From NCBI GenBank assembly GCA_002343505.1, contig DDQZ01000071.1, forward strand, positions 63,632 through 105,496: a stretch of DNA of 41,865 nucleotides. The letters are read 5' to 3'. Shown here piece by piece: positions 26,634 through 34,413 of the stretch (positions within the stretch are counted from its first letter, which is position 1; each line of letters opens with the position of its first letter). Made by a program: the position numbers and the translations under genes. The stretch comes from Verrucomicrobiaceae bacterium UBA2429 (GTDB lineage Bacteria; Verrucomicrobiota; Verrucomicrobiia; Verrucomicrobiales; Verrucomicrobiaceae). The notes beneath the pieces were generated by a model, which saw only the letters and a list, made by a program, of their open reading frames with translations, did no database searches and was not told the DNA's origin.

Positions 26634-29270
26634 ATGAAGTGCCTGATTCTTTCCTTCCTCTTGCTCGCCCCTCTGGCAGTGACCTGCCCTATTTTGGCCC
26701 AAGTGCCTAAAGCAAGTGCGAAGAAAAAGGTCAACCGGCCTCAGGCGGTCGGACCGGCCATCGGCGCGAATGTGGCGACGCCGGTGTCGAACATCAAAAC
26801 GCTGCCGGATTTCAAGGTGGAGCTCATTTATAGCGTGCCTGGCGGCGAGCAGGGCTCTTGGGTGAACCTCACGACAGATGACGCAGGCCGCATCTACGTC
26901 AGCGACCAGTATGGCATGCTCTATCGCTTCAAAGCGCCTGCCGCAGGAGCGACGCTGAGCGCTGGCGACATCGAAAAGGTGCCCGCGGACATCCGCGGCG
27001 TGAACGGCATGCTCTTTGCCTTCGGGGCGCTGTATGTCGGCGTGAATGATTACGAGAAAAAGATCCCCAGCGGCGTGTATCGCATCACCGACAGCAACAG
27101 CGACGACATGCCGGACAAAGTGGAGATGCTGCGCGAGTTCGACGCGGGCAGCGACCACGGGGTGCATGCCATTTTGAAGACGCCGGACGGCAAGAGCCTT
27201 TACCTCATCAGCGGCAACAACGCCGTGCTCAAAGAAGGCCCGAAGGCCGGCACGCCGGACAGTTCACCCGTCGCCAAACTGTGGGGCGATGACCACCTGC
27301 TGCCGCGCATGCCGGACGGCCGCGGCCACAACCGTCACGTCATGGCACCCGGCGGCATCGTTTATCGCTTCACGCCGGATGGAAAGACCTTCGAGATCTT
27401 CGCCAGCGGCTTCCGCAACATCTACGACGGTGGCGTGAACCGCGACGGCGAGCTCTTCGTCTATGACGCGGACATGGAGTATGACTTCAACACGTCGTGG
27501 TATCGCCCCACGCGCATCAACCACGTCGTCAGCGGCGCGGAGTTCGGCTGGCGCAACGGCGCGGGCAAGTATCCCGAGTTCTACATCGACAACCTGCCCG
27601 CCACGCTGAACATCGGCCCCGGCTCGCCCACCGGCTGCACCTTCGGCTACGGCGCGAAATTCCCCGCGAAATACCAGGATGCCTTCTACGCGCTCGACTG
27701 GAGCTGGGGCAAAATCTACGCCGTGCATCTCAAGCCCAACGGCAGCACCTACACCGCCACGAAGGAAGAATTCGTCACCGGCGGCCCGCTTCCAGTCAGT
27801 GATGCGATCATCGGCAAAGATGGCGCGATGTATTTCACCATCGGTGGGCGCCGGGTGCAGAGCGGGCTGTATCGGGTGACGTATGTTGGAAAAGAGGACA
27901 CCACGGTGAAGCTCTTTGAGTCGACGAATGCGGAGGCTGTCATAGCAAATCAGCCCGTGAGAGTGCGTCACTCTCTTGAAACCTTCCACGGCAAACAAGA
28001 CCCGAAAGCCGTCTCCACCGCCTGGCCGCATCTCAGCGGCACGGACCGCTACATCCGCGCCGCCGCACGCACCGCGCTGGAACACCAACCGCTCGCCGAA
28101 TGGCAGAACAAAGCGCTTTCCGAGACCAACGCGACCGCGCAGCTCGAAGCTCTGCTCGCACTCACCCGTCGCACCGGCGTGTGCCCTACGCATCGCGATG
28201 CGAATCACGTCGTGAACACCGCTGCACGCGATCAAATCCTCGCCGCACTCCTCAAACACGACTTCGCCAAGCTCACGAACGAGCAGAAGCTCGGCTACGT
28301 CCGACTCATCGAGATCGTGCTGCACCGCTTCGGCAATCCCGACGACGCCACCGTCGCCGCGATCATCGCGAAACTCGATCCCGCCTATCCCGCCGACAAC
28401 TTCGAGCTGAACTGGCTGCTGACCGAGACACTTGCCTACTTGCAGGCTCCGAACACCGCCGCGAAAGGCATGGCCCTCATCGCCGCTGCGGAAAGCCAGG
28501 AGCCGCAGATCGAATATGCGCGCAGCCTGCGCTTCCTGAAAGCTGGCTGGACGCCGGAACTGCGCACGCAGCAGCTCGAATGGTTTCTGAAAGCGGCCAG
28601 TTACAAGGGAGGTTCCAGCTTTACCAAGTTCATCGAGTTCATCCGCAACGACTCCCTGGCCACCTTCACCGAAGCGGAGAAAGCCACGCACGCCGCGCTC
28701 ATCGAGAAGAAGCCGGAGATCAAGAGCGCCATCGAAAATGTCGGTGCCATCTTTGTGGGCCGCACGCCCACGATGTGGACGCTGGAGGAGCTGAGAGCCG
28801 CCGCTCAGACCGGAATGAAGGGGCGCGACTTTGACACCGGACGCAAGATGTTCTCCGCCGCCGCCTGCTACACCTGCCACCGCTTTGGCAACGCCGGCGG
28901 CATGACCGGCCCCGACCTCACCGGCTCCGGTGGCCGCTACAGCCCGCACGATCTGCTGGATCAGATCATCAACCCCAGCAAGGAGATCAACGAGCAGTTC
29001 GCCCCGATCATCGTCACGAAAAACAGCGGCGAGATCCTGAGCGGCGTGGTGGTCAATCTCAGCGGCGACAACGTGACCCTGAACACCGACCTGAGCGATC
29101 CCGACCAGCGCGTGAACATAGACCGCAAGGAGGTGAAAAGCATCGAGCTGAGCAAGGTCTCCCCAATGCCGCCGATGCTGCTGGCCATGCTGAAGAAGGA
29201 CGAGATCCTCGACCTCCTGGCCTACATCCTCAGCGGCGGCGACAAAGGCCACGCCATGTTTGTGAAGTGA
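26634..29270 (+). CDS. Exported PVC-type dehydrogenase-like beta-propeller with C-terminal c-type heme domain
   Basis: An 878-aa protein. ATG 26634 gives a signal peptide (MKCLILSFLLLAPLAVTCPI, then LAQ). Residues about 50-430 form a PQQ/soluble glucose dehydrogenase-like propeller (DDAGRIYVSDQYGMLYRF, GHNRHVMAPGGIVYRFTPDG, FASGFRNIYDGGVNRDGELF, YDADMEYDFN). Residues about 430-720 are helical, HEAT-like. The C-terminal 150 residues are the planctomycete-type heme-binding domain, with C745-x-x-C748-H749 (ACYTCHRFGNAGGMTGPDL), then INPSKEINEQFAPIIV and SPMPPMLLAML, which supplies candidate axial Met. This architecture matches the PVC superfamily of membrane-bound dehydrogenase/heme proteins thought to oxidise sugars or alcohols in the periplasm; the substrate is unknown. 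It stands 136 bp after giant protein 3 and could be co-transcribed or separate. Confidence 0.9.
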   Translation: MKCLILSFLLLAPLAVTCPILAQVPKASAKKKVNRPQAVGPAIGANVATPVSNIKTLPDFKVELIYSVPGGEQGSWVNLTTDDAGRIYVSDQYGMLYRFKAPAAGATLSAGDIEKVPADIRGVNGMLFAFGALYVGVNDYEKKIPSGVYRITDSNSDDMPDKVEMLREFDAGSDHGVHAILKTPDGKSLYLISGNNAVLKEGPKAGTPDSSPVAKLWGDDHLLPRMPDGRGHNRHVMAPGGIVYRFTPDGKTFEIFASGFRNIYDGGVNRDGELFVYDADMEYDFNTSWYRPTRINHVVSGAEFGWRNGAGKYPEFYIDNLPATLNIGPGSPTGCTFGYGAKFPAKYQDAFYALDWSWGKIYAVHLKPNGSTYTATKEEFVTGGPLPVSDAIIGKDGAMYFTIGGRRVQSGLYRVTYVGKEDTTVKLFESTNAEAVIANQPVRVRHSLETFHGKQDPKAVSTAWPHLSGTDRYIRAAARTALEHQPLAEWQNKALSETNATAQLEALLALTRRTGVCPTHRDANHVVNTAARDQILAALLKHDFAKLTNEQKLGYVRLIEIVLHRFGNPDDATVAAIIAKLDPAYPADNFELNWLLTETLAYLQAPNTAAKGMALIAAAESQEPQIEYARSLRFLKAGWTPELRTQQLEWFLKAASYKGGSSFTKFIEFIRNDSLATFTEAEKATHAALIEKKPEIKSAIENVGAIFVGRTPTMWTLEELRAAAQTGMKGRDFDTGRKMFSAAACYTCHRFGNAGGMTGPDLTGSGGRYSPHDLLDQIINPSKEINEQFAPIIVTKNSGEILSGVVVNLSGDNVTLNTDLSDPDQRVNIDRKEVKSIELSKVSPMPPMLLAMLKKDEILDLLAYILSGGDKGHAMFVK

Positions 29271-29337
29271 TCACAGCGCCCGCATTTGCAGGATTTTTCG
29301 TTTTCCCCGCCGCCGCCATGCGCTAGAAAAGGCGCGC

Positions 29338-30429
29338 ATGGTTCACATCTCCATCCGCGAAGTCAGCAAACGTTTTGGCCGCCAGACCGTGCTGGACCGC
29401 GTCAGCCTGGAGATCGAGGCGGGGGAGTTGTTCTTCCTGCTTGGACCCAGCGGTTGCGGCAAGACCACGCTGCTGCGCCATGTGGCCGGTTTTTACCAGC
29501 CGGACGAGGGCCGCATATTCTTTGACGAGGATGATGTGACACGCCTGCCCGTTCACAAGCGCGACACGGGCATGATGTTTCAAAGCTACGCGCTCTGGCC
29601 GCATCTGAACGTGGCGCAAAACGTCGCCTTCGGGCTGGAGGAAAGAAGGCGCCCTCAAGCGGAGATCGAGCACCGGGTCAACGAGGCGCTGGAGCTGGTG
29701 CAGCTCGGCGGGCTGGGAGCGCGCCGCATCGCGCAGCTCTCAGGCGGGCAGCAGCAGCGCGTGGCCCTGGCGCGCGCGCTGGTGGTCCACCCGCGCTGCC
29801 TGCTGCTGGACGAGCCGCTCTCCAATCTCGACGCCAAGCTGCGCCACGAGATGCGCGCGGAGATACGCCGCATCTGCAAGCAGTTCGGACTCACGGGCAT
29901 CTATGTGACGCATGACCGCGACGAGGCGCTGAGCATGGCCGACCGTCTTGCGGTGATGGATTCGGGGCGGCTGGCGCAGGTTGGCACGCCGGAGGAGGTC
30001 TATCGGAATCCCGCCTCGCGCATGGTGGCGGGCTTCATCGGCGGCACGAACTTCATCGAGGCCGTGGTGGCCGCCCCTGCGGGAGCGGACGGCATGCATG
30101 AGGTCCACACCGTTTTCGGCGCGCTGCGCGCCAGGTCTAACTCCGCCTCATGGCGGCCCGGCGCAGGAGTCAAAGTGCTGCTTTCCGTCCGGCCCGAGGC
30201 GCTGGCTTTTGCCGCGGATGGCGCGGGTGAAAACAGCATCCCCGCGCGCATCACCGGCGCCACTTACCTGGGTGCCACGGTGCAGTACGACATGCGCGTG
30301 GATGGCGGCCCTGACCTCCATGCATGCGAGACCAATCCGCGACTTGTGCGCCAGCCTTCGGAAGCTCGTGTCGCTCTCACCGTCGCCGCAGAGGATGTGG
30401 TGATGCTGCCGGTGGAAACGCGGCATTGA
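29338..30429 (+). CDS. ABC transporter ATP-binding protein (PotA/CUT1/FbpC-like) without adjacent permease
   Basis: A 363-aa cytoplasmic ATPase that would power an importer. It has all ABC motifs: Walker A GPSGCGKTT (about residue 38), Q-loop MMFQSYALWPH (about 80), signature LSGGQQQR (about 134), Walker B LLLDEPLSNLDAKLR (about 155) and H-loop VTHDRDEAL (about 190). The C-terminal 130 residues form a TOBE-type beta domain starting at GTNFIEAVV. The signature and Walker B spacing fit the sugar, polyamine or iron importer class; the substrate cannot be read from this gene. It is followed by an M20 peptidase gene only 4 bp downstream. No permease or binding protein lies in the window, so the rest of the transporter is encoded elsewhere or the operon has been rearranged. 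An AAGG element about 8 bp upstream is a weak ribosome binding site. Confidence 0.93.
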   Translation: MVHISIREVSKRFGRQTVLDRVSLEIEAGELFFLLGPSGCGKTTLLRHVAGFYQPDEGRIFFDEDDVTRLPVHKRDTGMMFQSYALWPHLNVAQNVAFGLEERRRPQAEIEHRVNEALELVQLGGLGARRIAQLSGGQQQRVALARALVVHPRCLLLDEPLSNLDAKLRHEMRAEIRRICKQFGLTGIYVTHDRDEALSMADRLAVMDSGRLAQVGTPEEVYRNPASRMVAGFIGGTNFIEAVVAAPAGADGMHEVHTVFGALRARSNSASWRPGAGVKVLLSVRPEALAFAADGAGENSIPARITGATYLGATVQYDMRVDGGPDLHACETNPRLVRQPSEARVALTVAAEDVVMLPVETRH

Positions 30430-30433
30430 GCCC

Positions 30434-31582
30434 ATGACGAGCATGTCCCCGGTCATCGCCACCCTCGCCGAACTCGTGCGCATCAACAGCGTCAACTCCT
30501 CCTATGAGGGCGGGCCGGGGGAAGGGGAGATCGCGGCCCATGTCCGCCGCTTTTTCGAGAAGCGCGGCATCGAGGTCCGGGAGCAGGAGGTCTTTCCCGG
30601 CAGGCCCAATGTCATCGCCCGGCTGCCGGGGAGAAATCCCGCACGCCGCGTGGTGCTGGAGGCGCACACTGACACTGTGTCAGTCCAAGGCATGACCATC
30701 GCGCCTTTTGAACCCGTCATCCGCGAAGGCAAAATGTACGGGCGCGGCTCCTGCGACACGAAGGCCGGTCTCGCCGCCATGATGCACGCGCTGGCTTCAT
30801 TGAAGGAGGAGGGCGTCACTCCGCCGTGCGAGGTGCTGCTCGCCGCCGCCGTGGACGAGGAGTATTCCTACCGCGGAGTTGTGCGTTTTTGCGAGGGGCT
30901 GCGCGCGGACGCGGCCATTGTCGCCGAGCCGACCGAGCTGCGCGCCGTCATCGCCACCAAGGGGGTGCTGCGCTGCCGCATCGTCGCGCATGGCAAAGCC
31001 GCGCACAGCTCCAAGCCGCATCTCGGCGTCAATGCCATCACCGCCATGGCCCGTGTCATCGGCGCCCTGGAGACGGATGCCGGTCGTTTCGCGCAAAACC
31101 GACATCCTCTCACCGGACAAGCCACGTTGAATGTCGGCGTCATCCATGGCGGTGTGCAGGTGAACTTCGTCCCCGACCGCTGCGCCATCGAGATTGACCG
31201 CCGCCTGCTGCCCGGAGAAAAGGCGGAGACCGTGTTGCGCGAGTATGAGGAACTGGTGGCAAAGGTCTGCGCCGCCCTGCCCGGCGTGCGCGCGGAGATT
31301 GAGCAGCCTCCTCTGCTCGTGGACGAGGCGCTCGACACACCGGATGACTCCCATGTGGTCCGCACAGCCCGCGCCGTGCTGGATGAGATGGGCCTCGACT
31401 CCGCCCCGTGCGGCGTGCCCTTCGGCTGCGATGCCAGCAAGCTCTCCCGCGCCGGCATCCCCGCCATCGTCTTCGGTCCCGGCAGCATAGACCGCGCCCA
31501 CACCGCCGATGAATTCATCGAGCTGGATCAGGTGGAGCGCGCCCTGGAGTTCCATCGAAGATTCCTTTCCACCTTCGCGTAA
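30434..31582 (+). CDS. M20 family metallopeptidase (ArgE/DapE/acetylornithine deacetylase-like)
   Basis: A 382-aa cytoplasmic, probably di-zinc hydrolase that cleaves N-acyl or peptide bonds. Residues matching the M20 metal and catalytic set are visible: H78 and D80 in EAHTDTVSV, D108 in GRGSCDTKAGLAAM, the DEE pair at 141-143, E165 in AEPTEL, and a late His near 353 in DRAHTADEFI. A dimerisation (lid) domain of about 110 residues sits in the middle (VLRCRIVAHGKAAHSSKPHLG onward). Length and motif order match the family. The exact substrate (acetylornithine, succinyl-diaminopimelate or a carboxypeptidase substrate) cannot be assigned; no arginine or lysine biosynthesis genes flank it. It is translated 4 bp after the ABC ATPase stop and followed 12 bp later by an amidohydrolase, so it probably belongs to a scavenging operon. 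No signal peptide. Confidence 0.9.
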   Translation: MTSMSPVIATLAELVRINSVNSSYEGGPGEGEIAAHVRRFFEKRGIEVREQEVFPGRPNVIARLPGRNPARRVVLEAHTDTVSVQGMTIAPFEPVIREGKMYGRGSCDTKAGLAAMMHALASLKEEGVTPPCEVLLAAAVDEEYSYRGVVRFCEGLRADAAIVAEPTELRAVIATKGVLRCRIVAHGKAAHSSKPHLGVNAITAMARVIGALETDAGRFAQNRHPLTGQATLNVGVIHGGVQVNFVPDRCAIEIDRRLLPGEKAETVLREYEELVAKVCAALPGVRAEIEQPPLLVDEALDTPDDSHVVRTARAVLDEMGLDSAPCGVPFGCDASKLSRAGIPAIVFGPGSIDRAHTADEFIELDQVERALEFHRRFLSTFA

Positions 31583-31594
31583 ATCTTGCCTGCC

Positions 31595-32518
31595 ATGACC
31601 ACCAGCCGCCGCCGATTTCTCTCCACCAGTCTCGCCGCCGCAGCAGCGGGGAATCTCACCCAATGCGCCAGCTCCGGCGCAGCGGGGGCGGTTGACGCGC
31701 ATGTGCATGTGTGGACGCCGGACACCGCGCGGTATCCGCTGGCGCCGGGCTTTGCCAGGGCGGACATGCGGCCCGCCAGCTTCACGCCGGAGCAGATCTT
31801 CGCCCATGCGCGGCCCGCCGGGGTGTCGCGCGTCGTGCTGATCCAGATGAGCTACTACCGCTTCGACAATCGTTACATGCTCGACAGTATCGCGGCGCAT
31901 CCCGGCGTATTCGCGGGCGTGGCCATCATTGACGAGCACGCGCCGGACGTGCGCGGGCGCATGAAGGCGCTGGCGGCGCGGGGTGTCACCGGTTTCCGCG
32001 TTCACACCGGTGAAAAAGACATCGAGTCCTGGCTCGGCTCGCCCGGCATGGCCGAGATGTGGCGGGTGGCGGCGGATGAGAACCTGAGCATCTGCCTGCT
32101 CATCAACCCGGAGGCGCTGCCCGCCGTGGACAAAATGTGCGCGCGCTTTCCGCGCACGCCGGTGGTGGTGGACCACTTCGCCCGCATCGGCATGAGCGGC
32201 GCGGTGGAACGCGCGCAGCTCGACCGCCTGCTGCACCTGGCGCGGCATCCGCTGGCGCATGTGAAGACCTCCGCCTTTTACGCGCTGGGGAAAAAACGCC
32301 CGCCTTACACCGACCTCGGCCCGATGATCCGCGAGTGTCGTGACGCCTATGGCGCGCAGCGGCTCATGTGGGCGAGTGACTGCCCCTTTCAGGTGGGCCC
32401 CGGTCACAACTACCCGGACAGCATCGCCCTCATCCGCGGGCGGCTGGACTTCCTCAGCGCCAGCGACCGCGCCTGGATGCTGCGCAAAACGGCGGAACGG
32501 GTGTTTTTCCGCGCGTGA
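31595..32518 (+). CDS. Tat-exported amidohydrolase-2 family hydrolase
   Basis: A 307-aa protein. ATG 31595 is preferred to the in-frame TTG at 31586. The N-terminus MTTSRRRFLSTSLAAAAAGN is a twin-arginine signal. A Cys follows in LTQC, which is only a poor lipobox, so lipid attachment is uncertain. The mature part is a metal-dependent TIM barrel: H36 and H38 in DAHVHVW, later VVVDHFAR and WASDCPF, the usual HxH...H...D set of amidohydrolase_2 (PF04909). Relatives include lactonases and decarboxylases (2-pyrone-4,6-dicarboxylate hydrolase, rhamnonolactonase type), so it probably hydrolyses a lactone or cyclic carboxylate in the periplasm. Third gene of the compact run with the ABC ATPase and M20 peptidase; converges with the isomerase-like gene on the other strand. 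Confidence 0.88.
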   Translation: MTTSRRRFLSTSLAAAAAGNLTQCASSGAAGAVDAHVHVWTPDTARYPLAPGFARADMRPASFTPEQIFAHARPAGVSRVVLIQMSYYRFDNRYMLDSIAAHPGVFAGVAIIDEHAPDVRGRMKALAARGVTGFRVHTGEKDIESWLGSPGMAEMWRVAADENLSICLLINPEALPAVDKMCARFPRTPVVVDHFARIGMSGAVERAQLDRLLHLARHPLAHVKTSAFYALGKKRPPYTDLGPMIRECRDAYGAQRLMWASDCPFQVGPGHNYPDSIALIRGRLDFLSASDRAWMLRKTAERVFFRA

Positions 32519-32585
32519 CACGCCGTGCGGGCGCGGCCAAGACACCAAAGTCTGTCCAGATCGGGCTGACTTTTCTGAAGAGAAC

Positions 32586-32611
32586 TGATGCGGTCAAAAG
32601 TGTCCGCATCA
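32586..32611. terminator. Hairpin between convergent genes
   Basis: An 8-bp perfect inverted repeat (TGATGCGG at 32586-32593 and CCGCATCA at 32604-32611) with a 10-nt loop, lying between the stop codons of convergent genes. No T-tract follows on either strand, so termination is a guess from position. Confidence 0.4.
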
Positions 32612-32623
32612 TGCCCGGCGCGC

Positions 32624-33544
32624 TCAGGCCAGCAGCGGGCGCAGTTTTTCGATGATCTTTGGCAGCTCCTCGAAGGGGTCTTTCTTCTCCTCGAACTCGA
32701 TGGTGAACCAGCCCTGGTAGTTTGCCTCGCGCAGGATTTTGAGCACGCGCGGGATGTCGGTGGGCTCGCCGGGCTGGTTGCGTTCCACGCCTTTGGGGCG
32801 CATGACCATCTTGAGCTGCACGTTGATGGCGTAGGGGGCGATTTTGGCGAGGTCGCCATACGGGTCCTCAGTGTGGAAGTTGCCGCTGTCGAAGTTGATG
32901 CCGGCCCAGGGGCTGCGCGCATCCTTCACCATCTTTACCAGATTCTCCGGCTCGGCGACGATGCCGCCGTGGTTTTCCAGGCCGAGGAAGACGCCTTTTT
33001 CGCCCGCGTAGTCGAGGCATTCCTGATAAGCCGCCGAGCAGTTCGCCACCGCTTCCTCGATGGTGAGATCCTTCGGAACGGGGCCGGCGAAGACGCGAAT
33101 ATGCGGCGCGCCCATCACGGCGGCGTGGTCTATCCACTGCTTCACGGCGGCGATTTCCGCGTCCAGCTTCTCCCCCTTGGGCAGTGCGAAGTTGTTCCCC
33201 ACGGCGGTGCCGGCGAGTTGTACACCGCGCAGGTAGGCATGGCGGCGCACTTCGAGCAGGAAAGCGGCGTCCACATCCGGCGGGAAGAAATAGCTCGTCA
33301 CCTCCGCGCCGGGAACGTTATGGTCGGCGCACCAGTCAATGAAGTCGAGGATGCTCCAGGGTTTGCGGCCTTCGGCTGGTTTTTGCTCCTTGCCGCGGCT
33401 CCATTGAAAAAAATCGCGGAAGCTATAGGCGGCCACGCCGAGCTGCATGCGACTGGCGCCGGAACGGTTGATGGGGTCAATGGCGGAAAGGGTGGGGACG
33501 GCGGAGAGGCCGAGGCTGCTGGCGAGAAAATGACGGCGGTTCAT
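32624..33544 (-). CDS. Tat-exported sugar phosphate isomerase/epimerase-like TIM barrel (AP endonuclease 2 family)
   Basis: A 306-aa protein. The start (complement of 33542-33544) gives MNRRHFLASSLGLSAVPTLS, a Tat signal. The mature part is a xylose-isomerase-like barrel: RMQLGVAAYSFRDFFQ, DFIDWCADHNVPGAEVTSYF, HIRVFAGPVPKD, VFLGLENHGGI with a metal-ligand Glu, WAGINFDSGNFH, AINVQLKMVM and WFTIEFEE at the end. These are the usual strand-end metal and substrate residues of the family. PVC genomes carry many exported copies; substrates (often hydroxypyruvate, ribulose or inositol relatives) are not predictable here. It lies downstream of the peroxiredoxin on the same strand with a 126-bp gap, so it is probably separately transcribed. 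Confidence 0.88.
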   Translation of the reverse strand: MNRRHFLASSLGLSAVPTLSAIDPINRSGASRMQLGVAAYSFRDFFQWSRGKEQKPAEGRKPWSILDFIDWCADHNVPGAEVTSYFFPPDVDAAFLLEVRRHAYLRGVQLAGTAVGNNFALPKGEKLDAEIAAVKQWIDHAAVMGAPHIRVFAGPVPKDLTIEEAVANCSAAYQECLDYAGEKGVFLGLENHGGIVAEPENLVKMVKDARSPWAGINFDSGNFHTEDPYGDLAKIAPYAINVQLKMVMRPKGVERNQPGEPTDIPRVLKILREANYQGWFTIEFEEKKDPFEELPKIIEKLRPLLA

Positions 33545-33670
33545 GGGCTGGGGAGTACGGTTTGGAGGCGCAGGAATAGCAGCTTTCCGCGAATATGAAC
33601 AGATTTTCCACGCAGCCGGGCCGCGCTGGCGACGGCAGCGGCATCCTTTCACCATGTCACACGCCGGAGA

Positions 33671-34195
33671 TTACCGGCCGCCCGCCAGCACCCGCCGGAT
33701 GTCATCCGCCTGTTGTGAAGTGGAGGCGCTGGTGTCCCTCCAGATGACGCGCCCGCCTTTGATCAGGAAGCACTGCCTTGAGGAATAGGGGAGCAGACCG
33801 CCGAGCACCTTGCTCACGCCGAACGCCGCCAGGATTTTGCCTTCGGGATCGGCGATCAGGTCATAGGGCAGCTTGTGATCGCCGCGGAATTTTTTCTGCG
33901 CCGCCTGCCCGTCCGTGGAGACACCGAGCACATGCACGCCCTGTTTATGCAATTCGGCAAAAGCATCGCGCAGGGAACATGCCTGCGCTGTGCAGCCGGG
34001 CGTGCCCGCTTTTGGATAAAAAAACACCACGGTCGGCCCTCTGGCATAGACCTCCGCGAACCGCACCTCCCGCCCATCCTGGTTGATGCCGGCCACCTCT
34101 GGCGCGGGCAGGTCCACAGACTCGCCGGGACCGGCTTTGGCGAGGCCGAACAGACTGGAATAAAAAGCGGCAAGCAGGGGCATGATGCGGATCAT
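33671..34195 (-). CDS. Bcp/PrxQ-type peroxiredoxin with N-terminal export signal
   Basis: A 174-aa thiol peroxidase that should reduce hydrogen peroxide or organic peroxides. The peroxidatic site is in FFYPKAGTPGCTAQACSLRD: the Cys of PGCT is peroxidatic and the Cys five residues later is the resolving one, as in E. coli Bcp. Downstream elements VLGVSTDGQAAQKKF, YDLIADPEGKILAAFGV and PYSSRQCFLIKGGRVIW follow family order. Unlike cytoplasmic Bcp, it begins with a hydrophobic stretch (PLLAAFYSSLFGLAKAG), so it is probably periplasmic or membrane-tethered. Start choice is between complement 34195 and an internal ATG at 34183; both keep the signal. How it is reduced outside the cytoplasm is not indicated. 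Confidence 0.92.
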   Translation of the reverse strand: MIRIMPLLAAFYSSLFGLAKAGPGESVDLPAPEVAGINQDGREVRFAEVYARGPTVVFFYPKAGTPGCTAQACSLRDAFAELHKQGVHVLGVSTDGQAAQKKFRGDHKLPYDLIADPEGKILAAFGVSKVLGGLLPYSSRQCFLIKGGRVIWRDTSASTSQQADDIRRVLAGGR

Positions 34196-34360
34196 TTAGC
34201 CAGCATACGGCGGGCAAGTCCAGACGGACGGCAGGGAATGCCCGCCATTCTCCTGGATCGGTCAGGCGACAAACTCTCCAAACAAACTTAGGACCTGGAG
34301 CATCCACCCTGCGTGAAAGTTGCCTTCCTGATATTCACTGGCGTTCTGCCCCGGCACGGA

Positions 34361-34392
34361 AAAGGCGGAATCCCTTTCGGAATTCCGCCTTT
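34361..34392 (-). terminator. Hairpin terminator of the EF-hand gene
   Basis: A perfect 11-bp inverted repeat (AAAGGCGGAAT 34361-34371, ATTCCGCCTTT 34382-34392) with a 10-nt loop, 22 bp beyond the EF-hand stop. Read on the minus strand, the right arm ends in TTT followed by T, giving a short U-tract. Read on the plus strand the tract is also short. A rho-independent-like terminator. Confidence 0.75.
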
Positions 34393-34413
34393 GAGTCAAA
34401 CGGCTGCTGTTGA

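Noticed and set aside
27264..29252. 662-aa minus-strand open frame over the dehydrogenase-heme gene
   Set aside because: The plus frame has propeller motifs and CxxCH; the minus product is a Val/Gly/Asp-rich shadow.
30434..31582. Naming the M20 peptidase argE or dapE
   Set aside because: Catalytic residues are shared across the family and no biosynthetic neighbours support a specific substrate.
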